Shown here piece by piece: positions 1 to 11,520 of a stretch of 64,000 bases of DNA. Both the position numbers and the translations under genes were made by a program. The notes under the pieces were generated by a model that saw nothing but the letters and a program-made list of their open reading frames with translations, was not told where the DNA came from and made no database searches. How positions within the stretch are numbered: position 1 is the first letter of the stretch; the number at the start of each line of letters is the position of its first letter. The DNA is from Adiantum capillus-veneris (lineage: Eukaryota; Streptophyta; Polypodiopsida; Polypodiales; Pteridaceae). The stretch is taken from positions 62,976,370 to 63,040,369 of the forward strand of contig CM043952.1 in NCBI GenBank assembly GCA_014529385.2. Direction: 5' to 3'.

Positions 1-8
1 TCCAGGGA

Positions 9-2102
9 ATGAGACATGCGGGCCTTCAGAAGGATCTGCATATGATAAGGAGGATGACGCTAAACGAGTTGATCAAAGAAGCTCTTTATCTAGTGGATAC
101 TTGTGAGGCATACAAAGAAAAGGACATAAAGAGTCAAGGCGATGACACATCCTCTCAGGACAGTGTTTCACAAATAAGTGAGTCCATAGCCAAGCCAACG
201 GCACCTATTGATCAAGAAAAGCTTATCGACAACTTGGTCAAGAGGTTGATTCCTCTTGTAAGGTCTGATTCGGGAGAGCCGAAGTGGTGTGAAATTGAGA
301 GAAAATGGACGAACCATACGGGGGAAGAGTGCTATTATAGCATGGAAAATGCTAGGGAAAGGTATGTACAACCTGTTCTAGAAGCACCTACTCCACCTAG
401 ATACATTACGAGGAATGCGCCAGGACCAGTAGGAGTTTTAAGGCCACATCTTGTCTTAGGACAACAATCTCCGCTACTGCCAGGTGCTAGAATGCAGGTA
501 GACATGAGATACATGCCAATGATGGAAGCATAAAATAAACCAACGCCAGTACCAGCTACAATGTGGTATAGCAACCAAAGAGAGTACTACCCTTCGGAGA
601 AACAAAATGTGTGAGAAACACATGGAGTGGTGAGGCCGGTACAACCTCCACCTCCTGGGTTTCAATCGAAAGAAAGAAGGTATGAAATGGACGAAAGGAC
701 ATTGCGATTCATTGCAAATAGCGGCTTATTTAGGTCAAATCTTGCTTATAGCCAAGAGGAAATGCTAAAAGAATCTCCTCAACCAGAGACAGATTGTCAC
801 AAAAGTCGTGACAACCACTTGGTCAAACAATGTCCTCGTACGAAGATCACTGAAGTAAATGCTTATTGTCTTGAGTGTGGCATCACTCACTTGATCCCCG
901 ATTGCCCGAAAAAACCAAACCAAATCAGGAAAATCGCGACAAATGTATTAGGGATTGTTCAGCTACCTAGTAGCTCAGAAAATGAAAATGTCATACCAGT
1001 TCAAGTGGTTACGAGAGCACAAGCTCAAAAGAAAGCTGATGAGAATCCAGAGACAAAGAACACGGACAGTGACATGAGTCCAAAGAAAGATGATGGACCA
1101 AAGACAGACGCACCTAGTCAGAAAACCAAGAGTAAACGAAATAGTTGGAAAGCTAAAAAGACTAGGATGAAAGCACGCAGGGAACGAGAGCAAAAATCCC
1201 TAGCTGAGAAGCTTACCGAAGCTGAGGAGAATATAAAACAACATGAGGAAAAGGAGGCAGCTTCTCTTACACAGATGGTTAAACCTCTAGAAGAACCATC
1301 CACGAATGAGAAACTGAGAAGTGCTAGTTCAGGAGGATCTGTGTTGGCAGAGAAGGTTAATGAGACATTAGATGCCCTCTTGAAAGACTATGATGCGAGG
1401 CTCAAAAACAACCAAACCCAAGAACAAAGGTGGATGACATATCCCTATGCGGAACTAGAAAAGCAAAGGTTTGAAATGTGCAAGAAAATGATTCAAACAG
1501 CCCAAGCTTTACTAGAACCACCAATTGCAAAACCTGAGGATGTGATCCGTGTCATGCCTACACACGTAATCCCTCCAAACCAGGAACTAAAAGAGCCAGA
1601 TTCTAGTCATGAGCACAGACCAAAACTCAAAGACCCATCATTAGAACCAAGGATAGTGCTGAATACCACGGATAATTCTTCTGAGGGATTTCACCACGCT
1701 ATACCTGAGGATTGTAAAGAGATAGATGGTCTTGACGAATTGTGGAAACAAGTCAGAGAGGCCAATGAAGCCGATGACCTAAGAAGATGAGTAGACAAGA
1801 CTGGTGATGAACGAGGAGTGATTCTACCACCAATGGAGGAATTTGAGACTGGATCTCAAATGAATCTAAACGTGCAATCGTGTTGGGGTGACAAAGGATC
1901 TGTACAATCTATGGATAGTCAACCCCATTCGCTAAGAACACTACCGTCCTACATGGGAGAGTACGAGACCAAGTCAGAGGTGGTTGCAGTCCCATCAAAG
2001 AGACTGTCTCCCAACAAGGCCATCGATTCAAAGGGGCTAGTAGATATTCTATCTACCCCAGCCACTTGTACAATAATGAATAAGACGAAACATGTGGGCT
2101 AA
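9..2102 (+). pseudogene. Decayed retrotransposon gag-like region
   Basis: One reading frame runs from 9 through 2102, broken by in-frame stops at 531, 612 and 1788. It would encode the nucleic-acid-binding structural protein of an LTR element. Two degenerate zinc-knuckle-like motifs lie about 795-835 and 867-905. The second reads C-x2-C-x3-H-x4-C, one residue shorter than the usual CX2CX4HX4C; the first has lost its second cysteine. They are followed by a Lys/Glu-rich, probably coiled-coil stretch (about 1080-1260). The frame continues with a +1 shift into an aspartic protease, which is why I read it as gag. It is cut by the window edge and no LTR is seen to its left. The lineage is not recognised; Ty3-like is most likely. 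Confidence 0.6.
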
Positions 2103-2649
2103 TGTGGGTAAATGTCTAGAGAAATTTGGTGTAAAAACCCCAATGACTCAAATCGAGGAAGGCATCAAAGAGCTTCAAATGCCTCAACTAAATACTAGGC
2201 CAGTGCCATTAAACAAGGTAGGCGAGTATTATGAGGGAGAAGATGGAAACACCACCCTTCCTATGGAATTCAATGGTGTAAAAACCATGGAAATCCTTGA
2301 CAGTGGAGCTGGTGTGGACATTGCAACCAAAGAGGTTTGGAAAAAATGGGGAAAACCTGCCTTGATATCCACACAAATGACCCTGCAGCTTGCAGACGGA
2401 CACAAGGAAAAGCCCGTAGGACTGCTAGAAAAAGTACTTGTTACTTCTTGTGGCATTGAATATGAACACACTTTTGCTGTTGTTGACTTTGGCAAGAAGA
2501 ACAACTATGACATCATTCTGGGAAGACCATTCATGCGACAATTGAAAATGGTCCAATATTGGGATTATGACCATATATACCTGAGACATATGGAAACCAT
2601 AACAAAGGTAAACTTGAGGGACCATAGCTATAGGGATGTGACTGGTTAG
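2092..2649 (+). pseudogene. Retroviral-type aspartic protease domain of the same element
   Basis: The translated segment contains the catalytic D-S-G-A motif (about 2299-2310, residues LDSGAGVDIAT) and the downstream hydrophobic ILGRPF motif (about 2515-2532). Together these are diagnostic of retropepsin-like proteases that mature gag-pol polyproteins. The region is in a different frame from the gag-like part, overlapping its end by 11 bases, and ends at TAG 2647-2649. Both key motifs look intact, so decay is moderate. Unlike ordinary Ty3 elements, no reverse transcriptase follows; the downstream sequence is instead a basic repeat tail. The element may be a non-autonomous gag-protease type, or pol may have been lost. 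Confidence 0.75.
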
Positions 2650-2801
2650 GGAAGCCTAAAGAACTGTGGATGTGTGGAGCTTCACAATGTGGTAGCTTGA
2701 AACGTGAGGAATGTATCCTAGAGCGAGTTATAGAGGATAGGGACTATATCCCAGAACCATTTCCTGAAGAAGAGTAAGAGCCTTTTGGATGGGAACACAT
2801 C

Positions 2802-3965
2802 TTGGCAACTCTGGACGTGTGCGCCGTGGAGGATGCTCCCACAACAAAGTTTTGTGATGAAAATGGCTATGATGTCGTTCCTTATTTTGCAGTGAGTGTA
2901 ATCCAGGAAAACAAAGAGAACCAGACATCAACAAGCTCTCGAAATAAGGAGCACACAAAGAAATGTGGAGAATCAAAAGATGAAGAAGACGACGAGTTCT
3001 ATGACTCTGTAGAACACTTCGAACTTCAAGAAGATCAACAACCTGGGAATCAATGTCATCGCTACACGAATAAAGTGCATCAAAAGTGGATTCCAAAGTC
3101 CTCGGTGAAGACACAGCCACCACAAGAATCCTCATACATGGCTCCTAATAAGGATGCAAAGACTCAGCTAGGAGGAATACGACCAGAGAAATGAACTAAC
3201 AATGCTCTAATCAATGGGCTAGAAAAGTCCTCCAAGAAACTACAACCCACGAGCAAACAAACAGTAACTTTCCACTACCAGCCAAAAAATCAAGGGAAAG
3301 TACAAGAAGTCAACCTTGCTGAGGATAGTAGCGATAGTGATGAATCTTACGACATCCCCTATCATCAACTCAGGCCATCACTAGCACCAACCCCTTCAGC
3401 AACAAAAACCATGACAGGTCAAAAGAACAGGACAACAAGTCAAAGCCAAAAATCTCGACAAATCTAGATACCAAAAAGCCAGATCGGTCAAAAACAGATA
3501 TGGATCAAGAAGACAAAGATCTCTAATGACAAATCACAAGATCCAACACCAAAACAAAAACAAGGAAAGCGTGCACGAACGGGTAAGAATACCACAAAGT
3601 TGCAAGCTTTCACAACTTAGATTTGGGCTCCAAAGAAGTTGATTCAAGCACAAAAAAGTCAGGAATTCATTTGGATTCCAAAACAACCACAGTATCAAAT
3701 TTCAAAGCCTAAATCCCGCCCCCAACCAAGCGTACAAGGTCTGAGGCAAAGACCACTGTTGACTCACACAACAAAAACCTGGATCCCAAAAAAGTCTCTT
3801 CAAACACAAACGAAGCACGGGCAAGTATGGGTTCCCAAACGAGCGTCAGCAACAAAACAGCCAATCATCGCAAAGAAATGGGTCCCAAAGAAGATCAACA
3901 AAACTGCTGTCAGTGCATCGCTGCTTGAATTCTTACAATTCTTCCTACGATTACATTACAGTTAG
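2802..3965 (+). pseudogene. Basic tail with repeated W-[IVA]-P-K motifs
   Basis: This stretch is in the same frame as the gag-like region (frame of base 9), with stops at 3192, 3465 and 3618. It carries a motif W-(I/V/A)-P-K, usually flanked by Lys/Gln/Ser, at least six times: near 3088, 3626, 3671, 3778, 3827 and 3878. Another copy at 3465 has TAG in place of the tryptophan codon, a G-to-A change. Acidic blocks (EDDEFYDS near 2980 and DSDESYDI near 3330) precede the motifs, suggesting a duplicated acidic-plus-WIPK module. I do not recognise the family. A gag or linker segment that binds nucleic acid or a partner protein is a guess from its charge. Confidence 0.5.
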
Positions 3966-4739
3966 AAGAGAGCAAGTCTCTTCAATCAAGCAACGATACA
4001 GGAGCTTCAAAGACCATTACATTGCTTAGACTATACTTAAGTCTGGTGAAGTGAAGGAGAAGGTCCAAAAGACACTCACGTACTAAGCACTGTGAGATAC
4101 GAGTGGAGAAACTTCTACATCGAAAACCCTTCTTGGAAAGGTGGAAGCTATTGAGACATCTTTTGATGTCACATGTGCTACATTTATTCCTCGAAACACC
4201 CATCATCTCCTTCTTTCACATTGCATGCTTTTGTTGACAAATTTATCATATGCATATAGAGTGTCCCATAATTGGCACTTGCATCAGGCACTCTTTCCGT
4301 GTTTCACCCAAGCACTCACCTTTCATGAACATGTACTTCAAATTCAACTGCTCAACTCCAATAAGAGCGTATACCAAAGGCATTTTTTTCCCACCGGGCT
4401 TTTTCCCTTTGGTCATCCAAGTTTCAGACCCTAATCTAAAGACACCTATCACCATCCTCTTGTACATATTCCTTCTACATCAAAAATAAGGAAATGCTAC
4501 TCAAATCAATTGACAAATGAATTGGAGCACCTATTTCAGATCATAGCATACTTCTCCTCAATGGCGAGTCGAAGAATGGCCTACAATGACAAAGCTGTAG
4601 ACAACACTAACAACATGATTGCACAGGAACAAAGAAGTCCTCAATGACAAAGAGCAAACATAAGGGTAATCAGAGGATCTCAAAAGCTTGTCCCCATGAT
4701 AATGCGCATCGAATGCTCGGCACGGTTTTGAACCTCTAA
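3966..4739. other. Non-coding stretch between two element remnants
   Basis: No convincing gene. A minus-strand open stretch at 4246-4467 (73 codons) reads smoothly but has no recognised motif and may be a fragment of an element or chance. No LTR boundary could be placed. Confidence 0.4.
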
Positions 4740-5832
4740 TTAGAATAATTAAGTCCTGGATTCAGCCTGACAGATAGACTTTGCATTGGAGTCCAAATTG
4801 GCCTAAAGAAGTTAAGGGTTTGGCCATACAATTTCTACAAAATCCTTACAAAGTTTTCATTGGCTCACAAGATCAGAAAGCCAATCACTCAATTCTACCG
4901 ATTGTAGAAGTTGTTTCTGAGAGTTTAGTTTAATTATTAAATTACCTAAAGCTCTCACAAAAGGCGAAAGGGAGACACATGTCAGAAGGCTATCACTTAT
5001 GCTGCTTAATAGCCATTGGCTTGACTTGGGGAGGTACAATGGGGAGCCTACAAGAGCAAATAGCAAGATGGCTCGCCCAAGAGAGAGAGGGGGCTGATTT
5101 TTGCAAGGAATTATCATACACACACACTCACACAATCTCATGTGTGAAGAAAGAGAAGACTATCTCTTCCCAAGCTTTAATGGAGAGCTCATCACCTACT
5201 ACAAGCTTGTGAGATAGAAGCTTACATTGACACACTCTTGGCTTGTGGATGCAAATCCAACCAAGAGCCAAGCTTCAATGCATGCTCATCTCCTATACCA
5301 AGCTAATTACTAAGCTAAAGCTATGCTAATATGAGTGATTATGTGAGGAGATGTACATCTTTCTCGTAAGATACTCCTTCTTCCTCTCAATCTACTCTCA
5401 TACCCTGCTAGCTCTCACCATCTTCGAAGGTGTGTGAGGTCTTGGGTATGAGAACGGGGATAAATAAAGTTGTGTTTGCTAAGTGTTTTTCTTAGTGCAT
5501 GAAGCTTTCATCTTCATTGCACTAGCTAGTCTTGAAGGAACACAGACAATTGTATTGTACAATGTCTCTCTTGATGGGAGAAACCATAATACAAAGCCTT
5601 TTGGAGGGGGGACCAGCTCCATGCAAATCCGGTCCTCAACTGTTGTCAATAGCTTAATTTCTCTCTCTTTTGAAAGTATTGTTGATGCTATCTAACTAGG
5701 TGTTATGCTTTTTGTTGCTCTCTCCACCCAAGCACTCTTGTAATTCTCATTAGGAATCTATTCTAATGAAATGCCCACTATGTTCATGCTAATTTTCGCT
5801 ACACATAAGTTTTTAGACCATTAGATGTTACA
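4740..5832 (+). repeat. Diverged Ty3-type LTR (left end uncertain)
   Basis: The right part aligns by eye with the long LTRs at 17324-18912 and 48948-50515. They share a CACACA tract, the phrase 'tgcaaatccaaccaagagcca' in slightly changed form, and a 'ccttttggaggggggaccagctcc' block near 5596. The right end is fixed by ...TTACA at 5832, followed directly by a primer-binding site. The left boundary is not visible; similarity fades around 4740. It is clearly more diverged than the other two copies, so it is an older or separate subfamily. Confidence 0.6.
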
Positions 5833-5833
5833 T

Positions 5834-5845
5834 TGGTATCAGAGC
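5834..5845 (+). promoter_or_regulatory. Primer-binding site, tRNA-iMet type
   Basis: TGGTATCAGAGC lies one base after the LTR end (TACA at 5832). This is the standard plant primer-binding site complementary to the 3' end of initiator methionine tRNA, used to prime minus-strand DNA synthesis. Confidence 0.85.
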
Positions 5846-6249
5846 ACAAGGTTTCTCTTTTCTTGCTCAAGAAGGGAGGTCCTCAAGCTAGCTATAAATG
5901 GTTGGTATTATTAATTGCCTGTGAGTAAGTAGAATAGGGATTTTTCAGCCTTGCAGTGCGCTTGCCTTCGTGCAGTTAACGGGGCATCACCGTCGAGAGC
6001 TATGGTCTTAATAGTGGAGTCCTATGGGGCTTGCCTACGGCTTAACCACTATTGAGCTATTAGAAGCTTGACAGGAGCCGGTGTTGTTTTGGTGTCGAAA
6101 GACCCTCTCTTTTATTCCTTGCAATTAATGGTATTCGAGCCGCGGGTACAGTAGCTTGAGTGCTTTTTCTAAAGGGGTAAAGAGGAGTAGCAACTAGGGC
6201 TTGAAGTGCCAAAGTACACCTAAAAAGTTTACACCTAAAAGTTGTTAGA

Positions 6250-6930
6250 ATGGCTGACAATAGTAAAGAGAGTGAAATTAATGTTGATAACTTTGATTTT
6301 GCTCATGAGCAAGCTACTAATGATGCTTCAATGCTTGTTAACTACCTTGTTTCTAAGCTTCAACAAGCCATGGGCAATCCATCTCTCCAAAGCGAAGTGC
6401 AACGGTAGCTCCATGCTCACGGGATTCTCCAAGCTCATCACCATGACAAGAGAACACCTAGGAAGCCTCCTTGTGAGACTACCAAAAGAGGTCTCTCTCC
6501 GATTCGGGAAGAAGAAGAGAATCCCTATGAAGGGCTCAAGAATTTACTTCTTGATGATGCATCTCGTTCCCAAAGGAGAACTCAAGAGCCTCCATCGAAG
6601 GAACAAGAAAGAAGTGAGTCTCCTGCCACCTCGACGAAGATGGCTCCACGAAGACGGCGGGCTAAACGCTATCCATCACCACCAAAACAGAGAAGACCAT
6701 CACACTCTTCTCCACTCCATAATTCACAGAGGGATGATAAAAAGCAAGAGAAGAAAAAGGCGAGAAAGAGGACACCCTCTTCTCCATCTTCTTCATCCTC
6801 TTCCTCTTATGAAAGTGATGGTGAAGACAACGAAGATCAAGACAAGAAAAAGGCGAGAAAGAGGTCACCCTCTTCTCCACCTTCTGAAGAAAGTGATGGT
6901 GCAACCTTTGAACCATCAAAAAGAAGAGGC
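6250..6930 (+). pseudogene. Truncated gag of a Ty3-type element
   Basis: The ATG at 6250 starts MADNSKESEINVDNFDF, nearly the same start as the gag at 44359 (MADNNQERRMSIDNFDF), so the two elements are relatives. The frame is stopped at TAG 6406 and then stays open through a long Arg/Lys/Ser-rich part (6640-6930). There a block KKARKRxPSSP is repeated around Ser- and Asp/Glu-rich runs. This part resembles an SR protein but is in frame with gag. The element is cut near 6930, where family X sequence begins, so capsid, zinc knuckle and pol are missing. Confidence 0.7.
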
Positions 6931-6934
6931 CATA

Positions 6935-7271
6935 GGATTTATTTTGGTTTATTTTGGTGAGTTGATTTCAAGTATTAGATGTCTATAAACTCATGTGAGG
7001 GTATATGGTTAGTCAAACCGAACCGCACAAGCGTATATGAATAAAGTGGCTTTCTTTTTGTGTTATGGTTTGTTGTGTTAGTATCATATGGGTAAAGCGA
7101 TGTGATAGAGTGTTAGTCTATATTATGGATCTGAACTTGATGCATTGGTTTGAGGTCAAACACCTTCATTTTCATGTTATGTATGCTCCCAAAAATGGCT
7201 AAAAGTTGTTTTTTGCATATGTATGAAGTTATGGTTTATGGTCAACCTAAGGGTCGAAGTTGGGTCGAAGT
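6935..7271 (+). repeat. Dispersed repeat 'family X', copy 1, left part
   Basis: The segment 6944-6990 matches 35230-35281, and 6988-7258 matches 50516-50790 with many small differences. In copy 1 the sequence is continuous across the point where copy 2 carries the 15-kb Ty3-type element, so this is the unoccupied site. It is non-coding as far as I can see. Its own class (LTR, intergenic repeat, UTR) is unknown. Confidence 0.65.
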
Positions 7272-7460
7272 CATTAGGAAAAATATGAACCCTCTAGGGG
7301 CCCTTTGGGATTAAGGTTAATTAGAAGCTAGCCAATAGGAAGAGGGTGGTGGACACACTCTATACCCTCAAAAAAGTAGGGGGACAAGGTAGCCTTACAC
7401 CTCTTAATGGCCTCTTACCTAGTGAGAAGGTAAGGGAGGTGGCTAGGGGAAAGGGAGGGA

Positions 7461-7496
7461 GGGGGGGGGGGGGGGGGGGGGGGGGAGGGGGGGACC
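7461..7496 (+). repeat. Poly-G tract
   Basis: More than 25 almost uninterrupted G residues, broken by one A. It is a simple repeat and likely of uncertain length in any assembly. Confidence 0.9.
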
Positions 7497-9735
7497 ACTT
7501 TGACCTTTTTTCCCCCACTTTTTGGCCCGGATTTAAAAATACACAAAAAATTTCAAAATTTCAAAAAAAAATCAAATTTCAAGTTTTCCCTCCTTAAAAG
7601 GTCCCCTAACCTATTTCATGGTCAAAAAAGTATTTTTGACCTCCAAAAGTAAAAAACGTGCACTAAAAAATTAATTTTTTTCAAAAAATTTCAAAACATC
7701 ATTTTCCACCCTCCAAAGTCTTTCCAAACCTATTCTATAGCTAAAAGTGATTTTCTCTCTCTAAAAACCCTTTTCCAAGCTCTCCATGGCTGCAACAACC
7801 ACATGCACCCCCTATAGTCCAACATTATCTCTCTACTAGCTTTCTCCCACTCCATTGTAGCACCAAGCAAGCTTCTTTCCCATCTCTTCCCCTTGCCCAC
7901 CACATAGTTCCACACCAAGCTAGCTCCTCTCCCTTGTCTCACCTCCATTACAGCATGAAACAAGATTCTCCTCCTTCTACTTTCATTCACTCGCACTACA
8001 TGGAAACCTCTACTCCCGAAGGTGGAAAAAGCATCAACTCACATGACTTGCATACCACAAGAACAGGAGGTGTGAATAGTGCATGGGCATTGCAAGGATT
8101 CATCTCCAACATAAAGATAGAATGGTGAGAAAACTACCCTTGTAGCTTACATTCAGAGCTTAAGATCATCTCCATCTTTAAGTTTATCATGCTGGAGGGA
8201 ATTAACCTCTTTATGGCTTTCAATGTTTAGGCTTCACACCTCATAACATTGGGTGTTGCTATTTTGTTGATGGCTTTGGTGCGCCATCTATAGTTTTGTA
8301 GCATGTGATTGAGTCTCACAATGTAAGTAAGTTGTGTTATCTATGGAGAGTTATCAAAGATTTTTCTTATAATTTATTCTTTGTATAGTTGTCATTAGAT
8401 TATTAGAATGATATCATTTTGTACTTTATAACTTTGTGCTCACATAATCTGTTGTTTACTTACAGAGTCAACTTGTTTTGAGAGGACATGAGCAAGCAAC
8501 CATGTGCAAAGATGGAAATCACCCTATTTTTGTTCCATGAGGAACCTTTCACTACCGTGTTAAAAGATTTTGATAAGAATAGTAGGATTTTTGTAGAATC
8601 TTGAACCAATAGGTACTCTCTAGGAGCTCTTAGAAAAGCCATCCCTATAGTACTACTATCTTGCCTAGTGTCATAGACACACAAATACTCGTGTATATGA
8701 ATCTCTAGATGAGAAAGACAAATACTTGTAAGAGAAGCCTAACAGCAACAACATTGTCTCCATTTGTAATTATTTTTATGAGGCTAGATTCCTCTATAAA
8801 TGCAATATAAATATTTCTTTTTGTTAAATGGTGTCGCACTGAGTGAGAGTATTTTATTTAGATTACTGGAGTTTCATACAGATTTGAGAAATATTGTTGA
8901 TTTTTTTGGATATTCTGATTTGTCTGTAAGATGTTTGAAGTTTCAAGTCTTAATCATTCCACCATGAAGAAATTCATGCAATATTTTGATTTCAGTTTAA
9001 TCACTAATGGTTATTCTTATTAAGTGGATCATAACCTTTGTCAAGATGTCCTCATTTGGGGATGTTGAATATATATCAATAGCAACATTTCAAAAGTTGA
9101 GAAAGCTAAATTCTTGCTTTCCAAAATGTTATTGTTTCCATACTATTCCTATGCCAAGCTTGACTTAGAGAAATGACAACTTGAGATGGAGGTGTAGATA
9201 TATAGGGGTGAATTATTATTGATTCTTGTTTCATCATATATATTATAAAGCGTTTGAGTTTCCACCTTTTTGAGTAGTGTTGACAAGTTTTTGGTATCAA
9301 ACCTCCTTAAATATCCCTATTCATTCGCTATTGGTAGCTATTTATTTGGTATTGTTAAAAATCATACCAATAGCTATCACCTTGTGAACTTAATTGTTGA
9401 ATTGCGGATTTGATTTTTACTATGTAGCTCATTTGGATAGAGAAAGTGTAAACATAAATTATAGATACATGCATTGTTAACATAGAAGATATGTATCACT
9501 CGAACCTATATAACTGCTAATCAAGAAACCTTTGGTCGGATACTATAACAATAGGGGTCACATGTGGTTTTAAATACCAAAGAAATGGCTTAACCAAAAT
9601 ATTTCCAAGAACACGAGGTGAATACAAGGAAGTAAAAATTGGCTCCTTGTGTGGTTGATTTCTAGTGCTAAATGTTCTGAGTGCACAAAATTTGTGAGTC
9701 CTTTGACCTTGCGAGTTCACTAAAGTATATGTAAC
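7497..9735. other. AT-rich non-coding interior of the TIR element
   Basis: No open frame with protein-like composition. Contains T/A-rich stretches rich in 'caaaattt' (7500-7700) and unremarkable sequence beyond. I see no gene, RNA gene or repeat boundary in it. Confidence 0.5.
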
Positions 9736-9738
9736 ATA

Positions 9739-10060
9739 GCACATGTGTTCAACAGAAGGGAATTTATATTCTTGTAAAGTTACAGAAACATGTGTAGGTA
9801 AGGCCTATAAGGGCTACTTTCAATCCATTGTGGTGAACGGACATGATATAGGAAAATTTGACATAGTGAATACTCCGGACATCAAACACTACAACTCTAT
9901 CTCATGGCCATACATTAAAACAAAGCCCCTATTTGTCATTTTGAAGCCCTAGAGACCCTCAACAAGAGGGACCACAACGGCGCGTAGAATGCCCATCCAG
10001 GCACAAATAGGGACCAAGATATTTCCAAGAACAGGGGATGGACACAAGGAAGTAAAAAAT
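9739..10060. repeat. Older, diverged unit of the palindrome family
   Basis: The phrases 'atgaacacat/gaatactc', 'ctctatctcatggccatacatt', 'gaccctcaacaagaggg' and 'ccacaa.ggcgcg' recur here in the same order as in the array starting at 10060, with many substitutions. This looks like an ancestral copy. Confidence 0.55.
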
Positions 10061-10974
10061 GGTTGATAAGCATGATACAAGGTTTAGGTATCTACCATTT
10101 GGGGGGGGGAGGGGTTGCTATGAACACATTAAACTGCCCAGTTCTATCTCATGGACATGCATTAAAAAAATCTTGTACTTTTCATTTTAGGGGCCCAGGG
10201 ACCCTCAACAAGAGGGGCCACAAGGACGCGCAAACTGGCCATCCAAAAATTTTGGATGGCCAGTTTGCGCGCCCTTGTGGCCCCTCTTGTTGAGGGTCCC
10301 TGGGCCCCTAAAATGAAAAGTACAAGCATTTTGGATGGCCAGTTTGCGCGCCCTTGTGGCCCCTCTTGTTGAGGGTCCTTGGGTCCCTAAAATGACAAGT
10401 ACAAGCTTTTTTTAATGCATGGCATGATACAATGTTTAGCTATTTGCCATTGTGGGGGGGGGGAGTTTGCTATGAATACATCAATTTGCTCAACTCTATC
10501 TCATGGCTATGCATCAAAATTTTTGGATGGCTGATTTGTGCGCCCTTGTGACCAAATTTTGGATGGCTGATTTGTGCGCCCTTGTGGCCCCTCATGTTGA
10601 GGGTCCCTGGGGCCCTAAAATGACAAGTACAAGATTTATTTTTATGCATGGCATGATACAATGTTTAGCTATTTGCCATTGTGGGGGGGGGGGGCGGGGG
10701 GGGGGGGGAGAGTTTGCTATGAATACATCAATTTGCCCAATTCTATCTCATGGCTATGCATCAAAAAAATCATGTACTTGTCATTTTAGGGCCCCAGGGA
10801 CCCTCAACAAGAGGGGCCACAAGGGCGCGCAAATCAGCCATCCAAAAATTTTGGATGGCTGATTTGCGCGTCCTTGTGGCCCCTCTTGTTGAGGGTCCCT
10901 GGGGCCCTAAAATGACAAGTACAAGATTTATTTTTATGCATGGCATGATACAATGTTTAGCTATTTGCCATTGT

Positions 10975-11007
<33 letters not shown>

Positions 11008-11520
11008 GTTTGCTATGAATACATCAATTTGCCCAATTCTATCTCATGGCTATGCATCAAAAAAAGCCTGTACTTGTCATTTTAGGGCCCCAGGGACCCT
11101 CAACATGAGGGGCCACAAGGGCGCGCAAATCAGCCATCCAAAAATTTTGGATGGCTGATTTGCGCGCCCTTGTGGCCCCTCATGTTGAGGGTCCCTAGGG
11201 CCCTAAAATGACAAGTACAAGATTTATTTTTATGCATGGCATGATACAATGTTTAGCTATTTGCCATTGTGGGGGGGGTGGGGGGGAGTTTGCTATGAAT
11301 ACATCAATTTTCCCAATTCTATCTCATGGCTATGCATCAAAAAAAGCCTGTACTTGTCATTTTAGGGCCCCAGGGACCCTCAACATGAGGGGCCACAAGG
11401 GCGCGCAAATCAGCCATCCAAAATTTTTGGATAGCTGATTTGCGCGCCCTTGTGGCCCCTCATGTTGAGGGTCCCTGGGGCCCTAAAATGACAAGTACAT
11501 GCTTTATTTTTATGCATGGT
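10060..11520. repeat. Tandem array of near-perfect palindromes
   Basis: Four full palindromes of about 150 bp lie at 10172-10326, 10773-10923, 11069-11219 and 11349-11499. Each has arms of about 75 bp around the centre CCAAAAATTTTGG, with only a few mismatches between arms. Half units lie at 10327-10405 and 10520-10630. The last three full units have a period of 280-296 bp. The spacer between units contains a G-tract of variable length, followed by a conserved block (AGTTTGCTATGAATACATCA). There are no coding features; several open frames here are read-through of the repeat. Each unit would fold into a long hairpin as RNA or a cruciform as DNA. Confidence 0.9.
10681..11010 (+). repeat. Variable G-tracts in the array spacers
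   Basis: The spacer G-run is 7-30 bases long at the corresponding point of successive units (10090, 10454, 10682, 10975, 11271), behaving like a mononucleotide microsatellite inside a tandem repeat. The two longest fall at 10682-10709 and 10975-11006. Confidence 0.85.

Noticed and set aside
4246-4467. 73-codon minus-strand frame as a gene
   Set aside because: Smooth reading but no motif, no start context support and no homologous copy in the window.
6640-6960. Apparent SR-type splicing protein (Ser/Arg-rich open frame)
   Set aside because: It is in frame with the retrotransposon gag starting at 6250, which matches the gag at 44359; low-complexity gag tail is the better explanation.
10060-11520. 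Regular spaced palindromes resembling a CRISPR array
   Set aside because: Units are 280-296 bp with 150-bp palindromes, spacers are repeated rather than unique, there are no cas genes, and the context is a plant genome.
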